From positions 1 through 64,000 of the forward strand of contig JAKSZP010013593.1 in the NCBI GenBank assembly GCA_022478985.1: 64,000 bases of DNA, read 5' to 3'. The notes beneath the pieces are model-generated. The model was not told where the DNA came from, did no database searches, and saw only the letters and a program-made list of their open reading frames with translations. Shown one piece after another: positions 53,805 through 63,779 of the stretch; the stretch's first letter is position 1, and the number at the start of each line of letters is the position of its first letter. The position numbers and the translations under genes were made by a program. This DNA is from Massospora cicadina (Eukaryota > Entomophthoromycota > Entomophthoromycetes > Entomophthorales > Entomophthoraceae).

Positions 53805-54972
53805 TGTGATGGTCAAGGCGCTGCCTGACTGCCGCATAGCCCTGACCCCCCTTAAGGTGGGAATCTTGGCTAGCAATATCATAATTAACATAAATAAATC
53901 GTAGGGCTCAAGGGCAACGACCCTTGAAAATGGCATTCTGCCAAATCAGATGCTGTAAATTCAATGAAACCTTGAGGCAAATGTGGGAAAGATTGACATA
54001 AATGACAACTGGGCCATTCAGAGGCCGGCATCAAAAATTCTGGGGACCTATGTGTAGATATTGGCAATGGCAAAGAGCAGACCAGCGAATTAGGGGCTGC
54101 CAAGCCAAATTATGCCAAAAATGGAAGTGGCAAGAATCACGGCTTTGGGCAGCTCAGTGAATCAGGAGCTTCCAAGCCAAATAACACCAAAAGAGGAAAT
54201 GACAGCATTGGGAAGCTCAGCGAATCAGGAGCTGCTAAACTGAATCTGCCACTTGTCAAAACTATTGAGAGCCATGTGAAGGGCAGCCCTGCGAATCAGG
54301 GGCTGCCAGGCCAAATTATCCCAAAAATGGAAATTTTGGTGATAAGGTCAAGACAAGCTCTGATTCATCCTCAACAAATGAAAATAAATGCATAAAAGTT
54401 TCTGTAACGCCATGGATACTCAATGAACGGTCTAGAACAGGCCTAGACAGGAATATTGGAGGCCGAGATTCTCGAAATAGGCCCATGAATAGCCTGCCAC
54501 CCAGTTGGGACCATCTAGTACTAAAAAAATAGCCTGCCACCCGTGGACTCCATGGGGTTCAATTTCCCTATATCCCCCATACCACAATATAAAAACCAAC
54601 CAAGCGAAGATGTTCAAGACAACTTCATCTTCTATCATATAAAATAAAAACCCTAAAGATTGAAAATAAAATTTTGAGATTTTGAAATCATTTTGTGAGA
54701 TTTTACAGGAAAACCAGGGTTTTGAGTGAAGCAAATGGACCATTCCTCAGATTTTGACGGAGCTGCCGCCTCTCTGTATGCTCTCTCTGGGGGTCAAACT
54801 TCCCTCCTCATTGTGAGCATCTTCCTCACAGTATTCCAGGGATATCTAAACCGCTCATCAAGCCAACAAATGAGGGACCTAACCACAGCGGCCCTCTCTT
54901 GCCTATAGGCCCTCACATAGGCCCTCTTGCCCAACTGCTTTGTGGCAATGTGGAGAGACCCTGTTCGTCACA
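53805..54972 (+). repeat. G5 3' LTR
   Basis: 1,168 bp, TGTGATGGTC to TTCGTCACA. It contains TATAAAA at 54588, the leader AACTTCATCT at 54621-54630 (again 33 nt), and the LTR-coded frame at 54732-54908. It carries a 25-bp LINE-B 3' end (54503-54527) absent from the 5' LTR. Confidence 0.92.
54503..54527 (+). mobile_element. Micro-insertion: last 24 nt of LINE-B
   Basis: AGTTGGGACCATCTAGTACT followed by A's, matching the LINE-B 3' end at 24264-24290. Flanked by a perfect 15-bp TSD, AATAGCCTGCCACCC (54488-54502 and 54528-54542). The 5' LTR of the same element (49087-49101) has the empty site with no duplication. Confidence 0.93.
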
Positions 54973-54977
54973 AAACC

Positions 54978-55335
54978 TGAGTGATGAGATGAGCTCAATC
55001 AGGTTGACCAGGATAATTGTGCTTTTTTGAATCCACAAATGGTTTACATTATTAGATCTAGGATTGGGCAGCTTATATTTCCCCTGAAACACTTCCCTGC
55101 TTTTCCATTTATATTTGGTATTACACAATTAAATGTCACATTTTTCCTCCCTTTTCACAATTTTAATAAAAAATTGTATCTAATTGAAAATTGCCTCACC
55201 AGAATTAATATCTGGATCAACAAGACTTCTTGACCAAGAGAAGCAATTAAGTTAAGTTTCCAGAACCCTCAAGCTTCAGGTTAACTTGCGCTCAAAACAA
55301 CAAAGGATCTGAGGTAACAACCCATGATCCTGACA
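54978..55335 (+). repeat. G6 5' LTR, second segment
   Basis: Remainder of the LTR after G5, ending GATCCTGACA, colinear with 60691-61049. Confidence 0.88.
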
Positions 55336-55356
55336 AAACTGGTGCTCCCTGCCAGG
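55336..55356 (+). promoter_or_regulatory. G6 primer binding site
   Basis: AAAC-TGGTGCTCCCTGCCAGG after the LTR. TGGTGCTC (from 55340) equals the G1 site, which supports a shared primer tRNA ending GAGCACCA. Confidence 0.6.
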
Positions 55357-55676
55357 TTACACCCCAATTTCCTGGTGAATACTAAAATTTAACAACAAAA
55401 GCAAATACGGAATAAAAATGATTCTTTTTTAGAAAACTCCTCATATCGTGAAGCCGCCCATCTTAATGACTGGGTAACCCTATCTTCTTTGATATGTGGA
55501 TTGGAGCAAAGAGTGCTCACCTCCAAAGAACATCAACTAGACCTCAAAGCTGCTAATACCACCTTAAAAAATGTAGTATATCAATTGAACCAACTTGTCG
55601 CCACAAAATTTGGCTCTCAGTGCTACTGATGAACAAGTAGATTTAATAGCTAATGATCTTAAAGGTTTGTGGCTAC

Positions 55677-55692
55677 AAGTAGATGCGCTTCA
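55677..55692. repeat. Target-site duplication of the SINE, left
   Basis: AAGTAGATGCGCTTCA, repeated exactly at 55986-56001. Confidence 0.93.
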
Positions 55693-55985
55693 GGGGGTGG
55701 AAGGCGAATTGGTAGGGCATATGACTACCAACCTGAAGGTTGCAGGTTTGATTCCCACCCTTTGAACATCGATTGGGGTGCCAGCTGAAGGAAGCTATTG
55801 GCAGTTAGTAGGTAAAATAACACAAAAACTTTACCCATGATGTAACCAGAAAATCCGAGTCCCAATCTGGAGGTGAAAAAAACTTTCTATGACAGAGTTG
55901 ACCCTGCTCAGGTTTCATGTTGATACTTTCTTTCTCTATTTTGGTAATGTCTGTCCCAAAGTCAGCTTGTATCAAATAAATAAAT
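55693..55985 (+). mobile_element. tRNA-derived SINE
   Basis: A 293-bp non-coding insertion with a perfect 16-bp TSD. The head looks tRNA-derived: GGGTGG...CCACCC acceptor-like arms (55695 and about 55755), an A-box-like GGCGAATTGGTAGGG (55703-55717) and a good B box, GGTTTGATTCC (55745-55755). These are the internal RNA polymerase III promoter. The tail is (AAAT)n, ATCAAATAAATAAATAA. The last 40 bp (TGTCTGTCCC... then ATAAATAA) resemble the 3' end of LINE-A, so LINE-A machinery may have moved it. Confidence 0.88.
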
Positions 55986-56001
55986 AAGTAGATGCGCTTC
56001 A
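55986..56001. repeat. Target-site duplication of the SINE, right
   Basis: AAGTAGATGCGCTTCA; identical to 55677-55692. Confidence 0.93.
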
Positions 56002-57099
56002 ACCTCAAGCGTATTCCAGAGATAACGCCTCTTCATCCAATTTAAGTTCTGTCCCCTGTATCAATCTATGTCATTCGTCCTCTAACCCCCTAAGTGGTAC
56101 ATTTAAACCTTCGTTCAAAGATTTTATGTCCCTGGGGGGAGAATTATTTTCCCTTTCTTATACTGCTATGAAAGCTCTATGGAGGAAGTGACTGACCATC
56201 AGCAACTTAAGCATTTGACTAACTGTCTTATCCATATGACTCAAGACATTATGGTCCCCCATCTGATGCAATTCTGTACTTGGAATGATGCCAAGACTGG
56301 CCTGCTTTGGGAATTTGGGAGCGACTTAACCTTAGCCAACCAAAAACAGGCTTTATTATAATAGCCTTAATCAGGCGGAAACTATCAGCAAATTCACCCA
56401 CCGTTTTTACCTTAAAGCACAAACTCTGGTTGCAAAGAATTGGCTTAAATTAGATGATGTCTTCACTGCTGCATTGTCGTCATTTTAAAAATATGCCTAA
56501 TATCTTACTTTATCTTAAATCAGTGAAGTCTAACTTAACGTCCCCATCCATATTAAAGAGGCTATAATGTAAATTATGGATGAACTACTTAAACCCATCG
56601 GGCCACCTCATTTATAGCACCAAAAAGCCCCAGTCCCAAGTATTGACTGTTACACCACTCAATTTGCCTACACCTGAATTATAATGCACTCATTGAAGAA
56701 GAAACAACCACAGTGTAGCTGACTGCCGCATCCTTCAATGTAAGTTGGCAAAAAATTCATCAGTATAGGAATTGAGGCTCCCTATGCGGACAGAAATCCA
56801 GTGCCTCAAGACCCATGTACTAGCTCTAGCTCTATCTCCACACTCCAGGTTGTTTTGTTTTTGATGCTCCTGCAGAAGTTGACGTACCCTTTTCTATCCA
56901 AGAAAATGAACACCTCCCGCTTTCTTGCTTTCATGTTGGTCAGTTACCCTAACAACTTTTAACAGTCAACTCTTTAAGGAAAGTCAAGTGCTGGCAGAAA
57001 CAACGTTCACATGCAATGAACAGCATTGAGCTTGGCCATGGCAGAAAATCTCCACTTGATTCATTGCAAATCCCTACTGGCAGGCTTCTAATCGTTAAT

Positions 57100-58050
57100 T
57101 CCCATTTCAGATTTTGGTGATTTGAGTTGAGGTAGTCATACATAAGGTTAAAAGTCTTGGCAATAAATTGATACTGGATGGCCATTTAACGCTATTTCCT
57201 CCCAACGCATCCACATGAAAAAATGGCTCCAGAATTAATCCACGAGGCTGAATATGGAACATTGGGTAGTAAGTCTACTAAGGCGATTGGAGCGTATTCT
57301 GCCTTCACCCTTCAATTTAAGAAACTCTTAATTATTTCCCCCACCATTGCATTACAAAATGATACTTATGAGTTACTTATTGGAGTCCAATTGATGCGGG
57401 AGTTCAACTGCATCACAAATCATAAGGAAAAGTTCTATCACTCCTAAGGTATTGGATTCCATTAATATTCAAACTCCTTGTCAAAAGTAAAGGAGTCCCT
57501 AAAAAATGGACATGCCTCCTCAAATACTCATCATCCATCCTCAAAGTTGAATACCAAGTTATAGGGGAAAAAACCAAGTAACCCAGAGGCCGTGGATGCC
57601 AAAGATGGGATCCTTCTGTATGCAATATCCTATTACAATTTCCTCTGGATCACAAGTTATTATGGATACAAGGATTCAGATTCACTCCACTTAATCAAAT
57701 CTTGGAGCTTAGGGGACACCTAAACCCTTCTATCAATGAAGCTCTGACCTACCCTGGGATTTTGGATCCTGTCTATGGGAAATCTATCTCTATTTTATCA
57801 GGGAACTTAAAATTATACCCTCCAAGTCCCTTGATATTCCCCTATCACTTACATAAAACTATGTCCTATTGAGAATATTGTTGATGTGAGTTGTTTTGGA
57901 TCATTACAAGCTTTAGGATTTGATCCCCTCACCAACCATAGCTCTGGTTGACAGTCAAATTGGGAACAATCTCACCCCTAATGAATGCAAAACTGTTGAA
58001 AAACTCCTTGTAGAGTACATCAATACTTTTCCTTAGGACCAAGAAACTAC
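57100..58050 (+). pseudogene. G6 protease (C-terminal part) and linker
   Basis: 57223-57447 encodes APELIHEAEYGTLGS, AIGAYSAFTLQFKKLL and NDTYELLIGVQLMREFN, the second half of the retropepsin (LLIG block), parallel to AIGAYSCLP...DLLIGTQIL in G4. The DTG block itself is not readable. Then ILDPVYGKSISILSGNL (57765-57815) is the same linker as in G4. The 56690-57200 stretch is degraded gag-protease spacer. Confidence 0.72.
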
Positions 58051-58059
58051 AGAAAAATG

Positions 58060-58800
58060 TAAAGGGTAATTCAAAAAATTGAGACTGAGGCTCACCCTCC
58101 ATTAAAATACCAGCCATACCAAAAATTTAAAGTGCAAGAAGCACAAGTGGCTGTAGAGTTACACCAACTGATGGACGCTGGGTTACTAATGCTGCTAAAA
58201 GCCCGTGGGCTTCCCCCCTTCTATTAATTCAGAAGAATGGCGGTAGCCAACATGTTGTTATGGATTATCACCGCCTTAGTTCTATCACTGGAAAATGCAG
58301 CTATCTAATGCTGCAAATATATGATTCCTTATGCTTGATGTCAGAGTCTCACTCTTTCTCAGTGATGGATCTCGCTAGTGGGTACTGGCAAGTAGATTTA
58401 TCCCCAGAAGACAATGAAAAAAGCACTCTCATCACAACTGAAGGACTCTTTGAGCCCACTCAAATGCCACAGGGATTGTGTAACGCCCCTGCTACCTTCC
58501 GTCGCGCAATGGATGGACTGCTTGGCGATTTAAAATGCTCCTGCGTGCTATTTTATCTCGATGAAATTACCATATTCTCAAGAACTTTTAATGAGCACCT
58601 ATATTCCCTTAGGCAGGTATTCCAGCGGTTATGTCAATCATTATTAAACTAAAGCTATTAAAATGCTTTTTTTCAGAATGAGATGTATTTTTTGGGCCAT
58701 AATGTAAGTAAATCTGGAATATCCCCAATGGATGACAAGGTCCTGGCCTTTTTTAAAATGCCCCCTAAATCCCATTAAAATATACAAGTTTTCTTAGGGA
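58060..58800 (+). pseudogene. G6 reverse transcriptase
   Basis: Starts KYQPYQKFKVQEAQVAVELH and LLIQKNGGSQHVV, then the 130-codon frame 58260-58652: MDYHRLSSIT, SFSVMDLASGYWQVDLSPED (first catalytic Asp), GLFEPTQMPQGLCNAPATFR, SCVLFYLDEITIFSRTFNEH. The catalytic YLDD is YLDE, so one of the two Asp is lost. The block FLGHNVSKSGIS follows with frame breaks. Confidence 0.88.
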
Positions 58801-58859
58801 TATTGGATGTTGTCGACAGTTCATCCCCCACTTTTCCAAAACCACAAGCCTCTTGTATA

Positions 58860-59390
58860 TTTATTGAATATAGGGATGCCCTTCTAGTGGAAAGAAGAGC
58901 AACAGCAGGCCTTTGACCTACTACGCGTCTCTCTCTCCCAAACTTTAATATTTATACAGCCCAGCTTTAATAAATCATTTCTCCTTTTTACTGATGCTAG
59001 TGATATAGCCATTAGAGTCATCTTATCGCAGCATGACAAAAACTTGGTAGACCATCCTATCGCCTATTATAGAAAAACTCTAACCAGAGCTGAACGCAAC
59101 TATAGCGTTACAGAATGTGAATGATTAGCGGTATTATTGGCTATTAAGCATTTCCAACCTTTTCTATATGGGAAACATTTCACTATAATTACTGACCATA
59201 ATTTCTTACAATGGCTACAGCAAATGGAGGACCCTGATGGGAGGTTAGCCTAATAGACGTTGAAACTTCCAAACTACGATTTTTCCATCATCCATCAACC
59301 AGGGCCCATACACCAAAATGCAGATTGCCTATCCCGGATGCCTGTATTAACTATAAGTGCCCCTGAAGAGGATTGACTTTACAACCTCCT
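58860..59390 (+). pseudogene. G6 RNase H
   Basis: WKEEQQQAFDLLRVSLSQ (tether), FLLFTDASDIAIRVILSQH (catalytic Asp), RAERNYSVTECE-stop-LAVLLAIKHF (Glu region), FTIITDHNFLQWLQQM and HQNADCLSRMPVL: all Ty3 RNase H blocks in order, with three in-frame stops (TGA, TAATAG). Spacing is nearly intact. It reads more continuously than most genes here. Confidence 0.87.
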
Positions 59391-59499
59391 AGCTTAACTG
59401 CACTTATGGAAAGAAGAATCCCCTACCTTTCAAAAATAAATAGCAAAAAAATCGGCGGGTTTTCATGTCAAAAATAACCATCTTTGCAAACTTGTGTCC

Positions 59500-60592
59500 C
59501 AAAAATGGGTGCCCTATGTATGACCTTCTGAGCAAACTGAGGTCATATTAGAGGGACATTGGCAAGTCGGCCATGGAGGAGTTCAGAAAACTTACTGGTG
59601 GCTCAAGACTCAATGTTACTGGTAAAGAATGATTGTTACAATCCAAGATGTATTGGAATCCTGCTTGGTATGCCAAGTTCAAGCTGGACCTAATCCCTGG
59701 TCACAACATTTTGTGGTTTCACCCTGTGAACCCTTCCATGCCATTAGCATTGATGTTGTGGGACCTCTTCCTCGAGCCTCTAATGGCCATCAATTCCTCC
59801 TCCTAGCCATGGATTCTTTGACTATGTGGATTGAAGCTGTATTGCTACCTTCTGCTTAAGCCTAAACTACCGTCACCTTCTTATATAATTGGATTATCGC
59901 CCAGCATGGATGCCCTCACATAAACTCTCTGATAATGGGCAATATTTCTGATCATCTCTGGTGAATGATTTAACCGAGCTGATGGGATCCACCCAGTTAT
60001 TTTCCACTCCCTACCATCTAGCCACCAATGGAATAGTAGAGCTGGAGAATAGTACCCTAATAACCACCCTTTGGAAAATGGCCTTGAACGACCCTCTGCA
60101 CTGGCCCCAATAATTGTCCAGTGCATTTCTGGCCTACCAGGTAAGCTACCACCAAATTATTAAGATGTCGCCCTTGCAGGCTTTGTACGGATGAATTTCC
60201 CAGTTGCCCTCCAGAGTGCAGGAAATGTTGGATTAAGCTTCTCCTGATGCCCCTGAAGTTACTATGTGATGCATTGCCAATGAAATAATCTGACTCCAGG
60301 CTTTAGCTTCTGAGAACTTATTGGCTACCAACAGTAGAAAAACTAACTAATTTAATGATAAGCATAACCCCCTACACACCTTCCAACCAAGTGACCTTGT
60401 CCTATTCTACCATCACTGACTTGGAGGTCGTGATCATAAATTGGGAACCATCTGGTCAGGTCCTTATTGAGTCATATATTGATGGGGCAATGAACACTCA
60501 ATCATACAGGTTGTTCAGGGCACAATTATAGAATGCAAGCATAGCCGCTTTCTCTATCTCTTCTCCCCCTGCGCCAAGATCTAGAGGGGTAT
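59500..60592 (+). pseudogene. G6 integrase
   Basis: GHWQVGHGGVQKTYWWLKTQ (zinc His) and 59629-59859: SCLVCQVQAG (zinc Cys), AISIDVVGPLPRASNGHQFL (first Asp), LAMDSLTMWIEAVLLPSA. Then NDLTELMGSTQLFSTPYH and NGIVELENSTLIT, where the catalytic Glu region is altered; the second Asp block is degraded. C-terminal FQPSDLVLFYHH and LGTIWSGPY (GPY/F) appear near 60390-60465. No chromodomain before the purine-rich AGAGGGGTAT (60583-60592). Confidence 0.82.
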
Positions 60593-61049
60593 TGTGAGTA
60601 TTCTGACCTGAAAGAATGATTTGGATGCTTTGGATAACAGGAATCAATCCCAAACTAACAAAGAAGCCCAAAACTCATCTGGGGTTTAAAGTTGAGTAAT
60701 GAGACAAGCTCAATCAGGTCAACCGGGATAATTGGGCTTTTTTGAATCCATAATTGGTTTACGTTAATATCTAGGCTTGGGCGGCTTAGATTTTCGCTCA
60801 AACACTTTCCCGCTTTCCCATTTATATTTGGTATTACACAATTAAACGTTACGTTTTTCCTCCCTTTTAACAAATTTTAAGTAAAAATTATATCTAATCA
60901 AAATTTGCCTCACCAGAACAAATATCTAGATCAAAAAGACTTCTCGACCAAGAGAAGCAATTGAGGTAAGTTTCCAGCACCCTCAAGCTTCAGGTCAACT
61001 GGCCCTCAAAACATCAAATAATCTGAGGTAACATACCAAGATCCTGACA
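60593..61049 (+). repeat. G6 3' LTR
   Basis: 457 bp, TGTGAGTATTC to ATCCTGACA. It lacks the G5 insertion and so provides the empty-site sequence for it. Confidence 0.9.
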
Positions 61050-61054
61050 GGGTC
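61050..61054. repeat. Target-site duplication of G6, right
   Basis: GGGTC versus AGGTC at 48300-48304. Confidence 0.72.
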
Positions 61055-62095
61055 TATGCTAGATATGGGTCTACCCAAAGACCAAAAGATATGCGATTTG
61101 CTCAACGTTCAGATTTCTAATGATCTAACTCCCACTGAGCAAAAATAAAGTTTATTCCCTACTGGAGCCATATAGTGATATTTTCTCCAAATCTGATACT
61201 TAATATGGGAATATGAAGGGCTGGTGCCAGGGACCATCTAGTACTAAAAAAAAGGGCTGGTGCCACACTATTGATGTTGGTGATGCCAAGTCTATTTGAT
61301 TCAAGCCTTATTGAAAACCAAAAGTTGAGGAGCTCAAGATGAGGACGTAGATTAAACAATTACTGGACGTGAAACTACTGGTGCCTTCTCAAAGTCCACG
61401 GTCAACTCCAATATTGCTCATAGAAAAGAAGAATGATGGGCATTAGGTAGTTATGGACTACTGCAAGATGAATAAACTCAACAAAAAAGACAGCATCCCA
61501 ATCCCACAAATTGACGACGCTCTGGCCCAACTCTCTGGGTCCAAATTCTTTTCCACAAAAGACTTGGCTAGCGGATACAGGCAAATGGACCTTTCTCCGC
61601 AAGACCAGGAAAAGTGTGCACTTATCTGCAGCGAGGGTCTCTTCTAACCTACCTGACTATTACAAGGGTTGTGCAATGCGCCTGCATCTTTCCAGCGAGC
61701 CATGGACCACATCTTGCCGGATCTGAAGCTTAGTTGCGTAATTGTATATCTTAGTGATATCACCATCTTCCCCCAAACCTTCAATGAGCACCTTTCACCT
61801 TAGGAAGTTTTTAACGCTTTTAAATCTCTCACATTAAGATGAAGCCCTCCAAATATACATTCTTCCAAAAGAAGTTGGACTTCTTGGGCCACGCCATCTC
61901 TTCAGATGGGATTCAGCCTCTATATGATAAGGTTGAGGAGATATCCAAGATGCCTGTTCCCAAAACCCTCCACAATATTCTGGTGTTCTTGGGCATGATG
62001 GGGTATTAAAATCAATTAATTCACAAATTCGCTCAGATCAGTGAGCCTCTCGTCCGCCTTTAACTAACCCCCCTTAACATTGGAAAGCGGAATAA
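61055..62095 (+). pseudogene. G4 reverse transcriptase
   Basis: G4 resumes after G6. A micro LINE insertion lies at 61230. 61340-61647: LLVPSQSPRSTPILLIEKKN, VVMDYCKMNKLNKKDSIPIP, IDDALAQLSGSKFFSTKDLASGY (first catalytic Asp), ALICSEGLF. After a stop: LQGLCNAPASFQRAMDHIL, CVIVYLSDITIFPQTFNEH. YLDD has become YLSD, losing one catalytic Asp. Downstream blocks (LDFLGHAISSDGI, LVFLGMMGY) are in shifted frames. Confidence 0.86.
61230..61251 (+). mobile_element. Micro-insertion: last 17 nt of LINE-B
   Basis: GGGACCATCTAGTACT plus A's, matching the LINE-B 3' end. Perfect 14-bp TSD AAGGGCTGGTGCCA (61216-61229 and 61252-61265). Independent of the one at 54503, since target and truncation point differ. 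Confidence 0.92.
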
Positions 62096-62560
62096 CAGGC
62101 TGCTTTTGAAATGCTAAAAAAGCTGCTGCAGCGACGGCCAATCCTACGCCACCCTAACTTTATTCAACCCTTCAAGCTGTTTACTGATGCCTCAAACTAC
62201 GCAGTTGGAGCTACCTTGGCTCAACTGGATGAGCATGAGGTTGATCCCCCGTTTCATATTCTAGCAAGATGCTCTATAAGGCAGAAAGCAACTATAGCGT
62301 CACTGAGAAGAAATGCTTGGCCACCTTGCTCGCTGTTAAATATTACCACTCCTTATTATATAGAACTTCATTTAAAGTGATCACTGATCACGACTCTTTA
62401 AAGTGGTTACAGAATATGAAAAATCCCACTGGGCGGTTGGCGCGCTGGGCTTTGAAGATCCAACACTATAATATGACCATTGTGCACTGAGCTGGGATGA
62501 GCCACATGATATTTGATGGGTTGACTCGGCTGCCCATCCTTTACTTAAATTAATAGTGAG
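62096..62560 (+). pseudogene. G4 RNase H
   Basis: AAFEMLKKLLQRRPILRHPN, PFKLFTDASNYAVGATLAQL (catalytic Asp), then in another frame ESNYSVTEKKCLATLLAVKYYHSLL (the catalytic Glu position of TExEC is Lys in the third place), FKVITDHDSLKWLQNM, GRLARWALKIQHYNMTIVH, and GLTRLPIL. One frameshift near 62270 and one stop near 62489. Confidence 0.86.
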
Positions 62561-62584
62561 TCATAGCGGCTACATGATCTCTTA

Positions 62585-63770
62585 ATGACCCTTGATGCTT
62601 GGGAGGATGAGGACGAATTAGTCCAGAAAATGCTAGCTAGATATTCCCATAACACTAAGGTGGATAATGGGAATCTATACAAGAAAGTAGGGATGAACTG
62701 GTTACTATACCTCCGACCCTCAAAGCAAGTACCTGTCATTATGGAGTCTCATGCCCTCCTAGGGCATAGTGGTGTGCGGAAAACCTATGAGTGGGTAAAA
62801 GAACGCTACTTTTGGGAGGGGATCAAGGAGACCATCATCAAAGTCTTGAATAGCTGTTTGATTTGCAAAAAGCAATCCAGCTAGTAACCAAGTATCAATA
62901 TCAACCTAATACCCCTCAACAGCCTTTCTACACAATAAGTCTCGATGTAATTGAACCTCTACCTCAACTACGGGTGTGAATTGATATATATTGGTAGGGA
63001 TTAATTACTTTACTAACTGGATGAGGCAGTAGCTATCCCAGCTCAGATGGAGAAAGCCATGGCCACTTTCCTCCTCCAGTATATTTTCATTCTACATGGT
63101 TGCTTAAAAGTTCTGCTCTGTGATAAAGGTAAAAACTTTACTTCCTGAGTGATAAAGATTCTCATGACCTCCATGGGCACACAATTGACTTTTTTCTGCC
63201 CCATGCAACCCTTTGATCAATGGTACCGTGGAAAGAGCCAATAAGACCCTGGTTTCTATATTAAAAAAGTGGCCACTTCAGACCTCCTTCACTGAGACCA
63301 TTACTTACCCAGTGCCCTCATGGCCTACTGTATCAGTTACCACTAGATCCTTAAGATGTCTCCTTCCCGTGTGTTGTATGACTGGGAACCTGGGGTGCCA
63401 GCATTATTATCCAAAGACATTCTCTTTGATAGGATTGACCCTGAGCAAGCTATGAAGAAGTTGGTTTAGCACATCATTCAGTTACAATCAGAGGCAATGA
63501 CTAAATTAGCCAAAATTGTCATAAAAGAGGGTCAAGCCACTAATGAGCTCCCGCCCCCTCTTACTTCCTTCCAAGTATCTGACTTAGTGCTTTGCTTCCA
63601 CAATTGTAACACCCTAGAAGGGAAAAACTTGGGTCTATCTGGGAAGGCCCTTTTGTAGTCACTTACAAGCTAAGAGAGGAGTACTCCATCAATTCCCTTG
63701 CTACTGGAGTTACTATCAACTGAGTTCATGACTGATTCCTATGACCCTATTCTCCACCCAACATTCTTGA
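62585..63770 (+). pseudogene. G4 integrase
   Basis: 62585-62884 is a 100-codon frame ending in the zinc domain: HALLGHSGVRKTYEWVKERY and CLICKKQSS. Then TISLDVIEPLPQL (first Asp), LCDKGKNFTS (second Asp, near 63118-63145), GTVERANKTLVSIL (Glu, 63220-63260). C-terminal FQVSDLVLCFHN and SGKALL near 63580-63650 mark the GPY/F region. Frames change several times. No chromodomain. GAGGGGGGTGA (63769-63779) is the purine tract. Confidence 0.84.
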
Positions 63771-63779
63771 GGGGGGTGA

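Larger units (their letters stand above)
48403..54972 (+). mobile_element. Chromovirus (Ty3/gypsy) G5, complete
   Basis: A 6,570-bp element with long LTRs (1,130 and 1,168 bp; the extra 38-40 bp of the 3' LTR is a micro LINE insertion). The order is LTR, self-priming-type PBS, gag, protease, RT, RNase H, integrase, chromodomain, purine tract, LTR. Inserted into the G6 5' LTR with a 5-bp TSD (4/5 match). It is GC-richer and has the most intact coding segments of the Ty3 elements here, so it may be the youngest. Confidence 0.93.
55420..56680 (+). pseudogene. G6 gag, interrupted by a SINE
   Basis: Fragments: ATDEQVDLIANDLKGLWLQVDAL up to the SINE at 55693, then from 55990 QVDALQPQAYSRDNASSSNLSS, PSFKDFMSLGGELFSLSYTAMKALW, and TISKFTHRFYLKAQTLVAKNWLKLDD (Gag core, compare TSFVEQFYIKFQPLLLAKM in G4). 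The duplicated QVDAL marks the SINE target duplication in protein form. Many stops; no zinc knuckle is identifiable. Confidence 0.72.
48305..61049 (+). mobile_element. Ty3/gypsy element G6, holding G5 and a SINE
   Basis: The LTRs begin TGTCAGGAT and end ATCCTGACA (perfect 9-bp inverted ends in the consensus), with a 5-bp TSD with one mismatch. The 5' LTR is split by G5: 48305-48402 and 54978-55335. Interior 55336-60592 has gag (with SINE), protease, RT, RNase H, integrase, and no chromodomain. The 3' LTR is 60593-61049. Inserted in the protease-RT linker of G4. Confidence 0.9.

Noticed and set aside
55693..55764. A tRNA gene
   Set aside because: The B box and acceptor-like ends are there, but the T arm cannot form and the anticodon arm is poor. 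The region is the head of a longer unit with its own TSD and tail, so it is a SINE.
55805..56008. Minus-strand 67-codon frame
   Set aside because: It lies across the SINE body and its TSD; no coding features.
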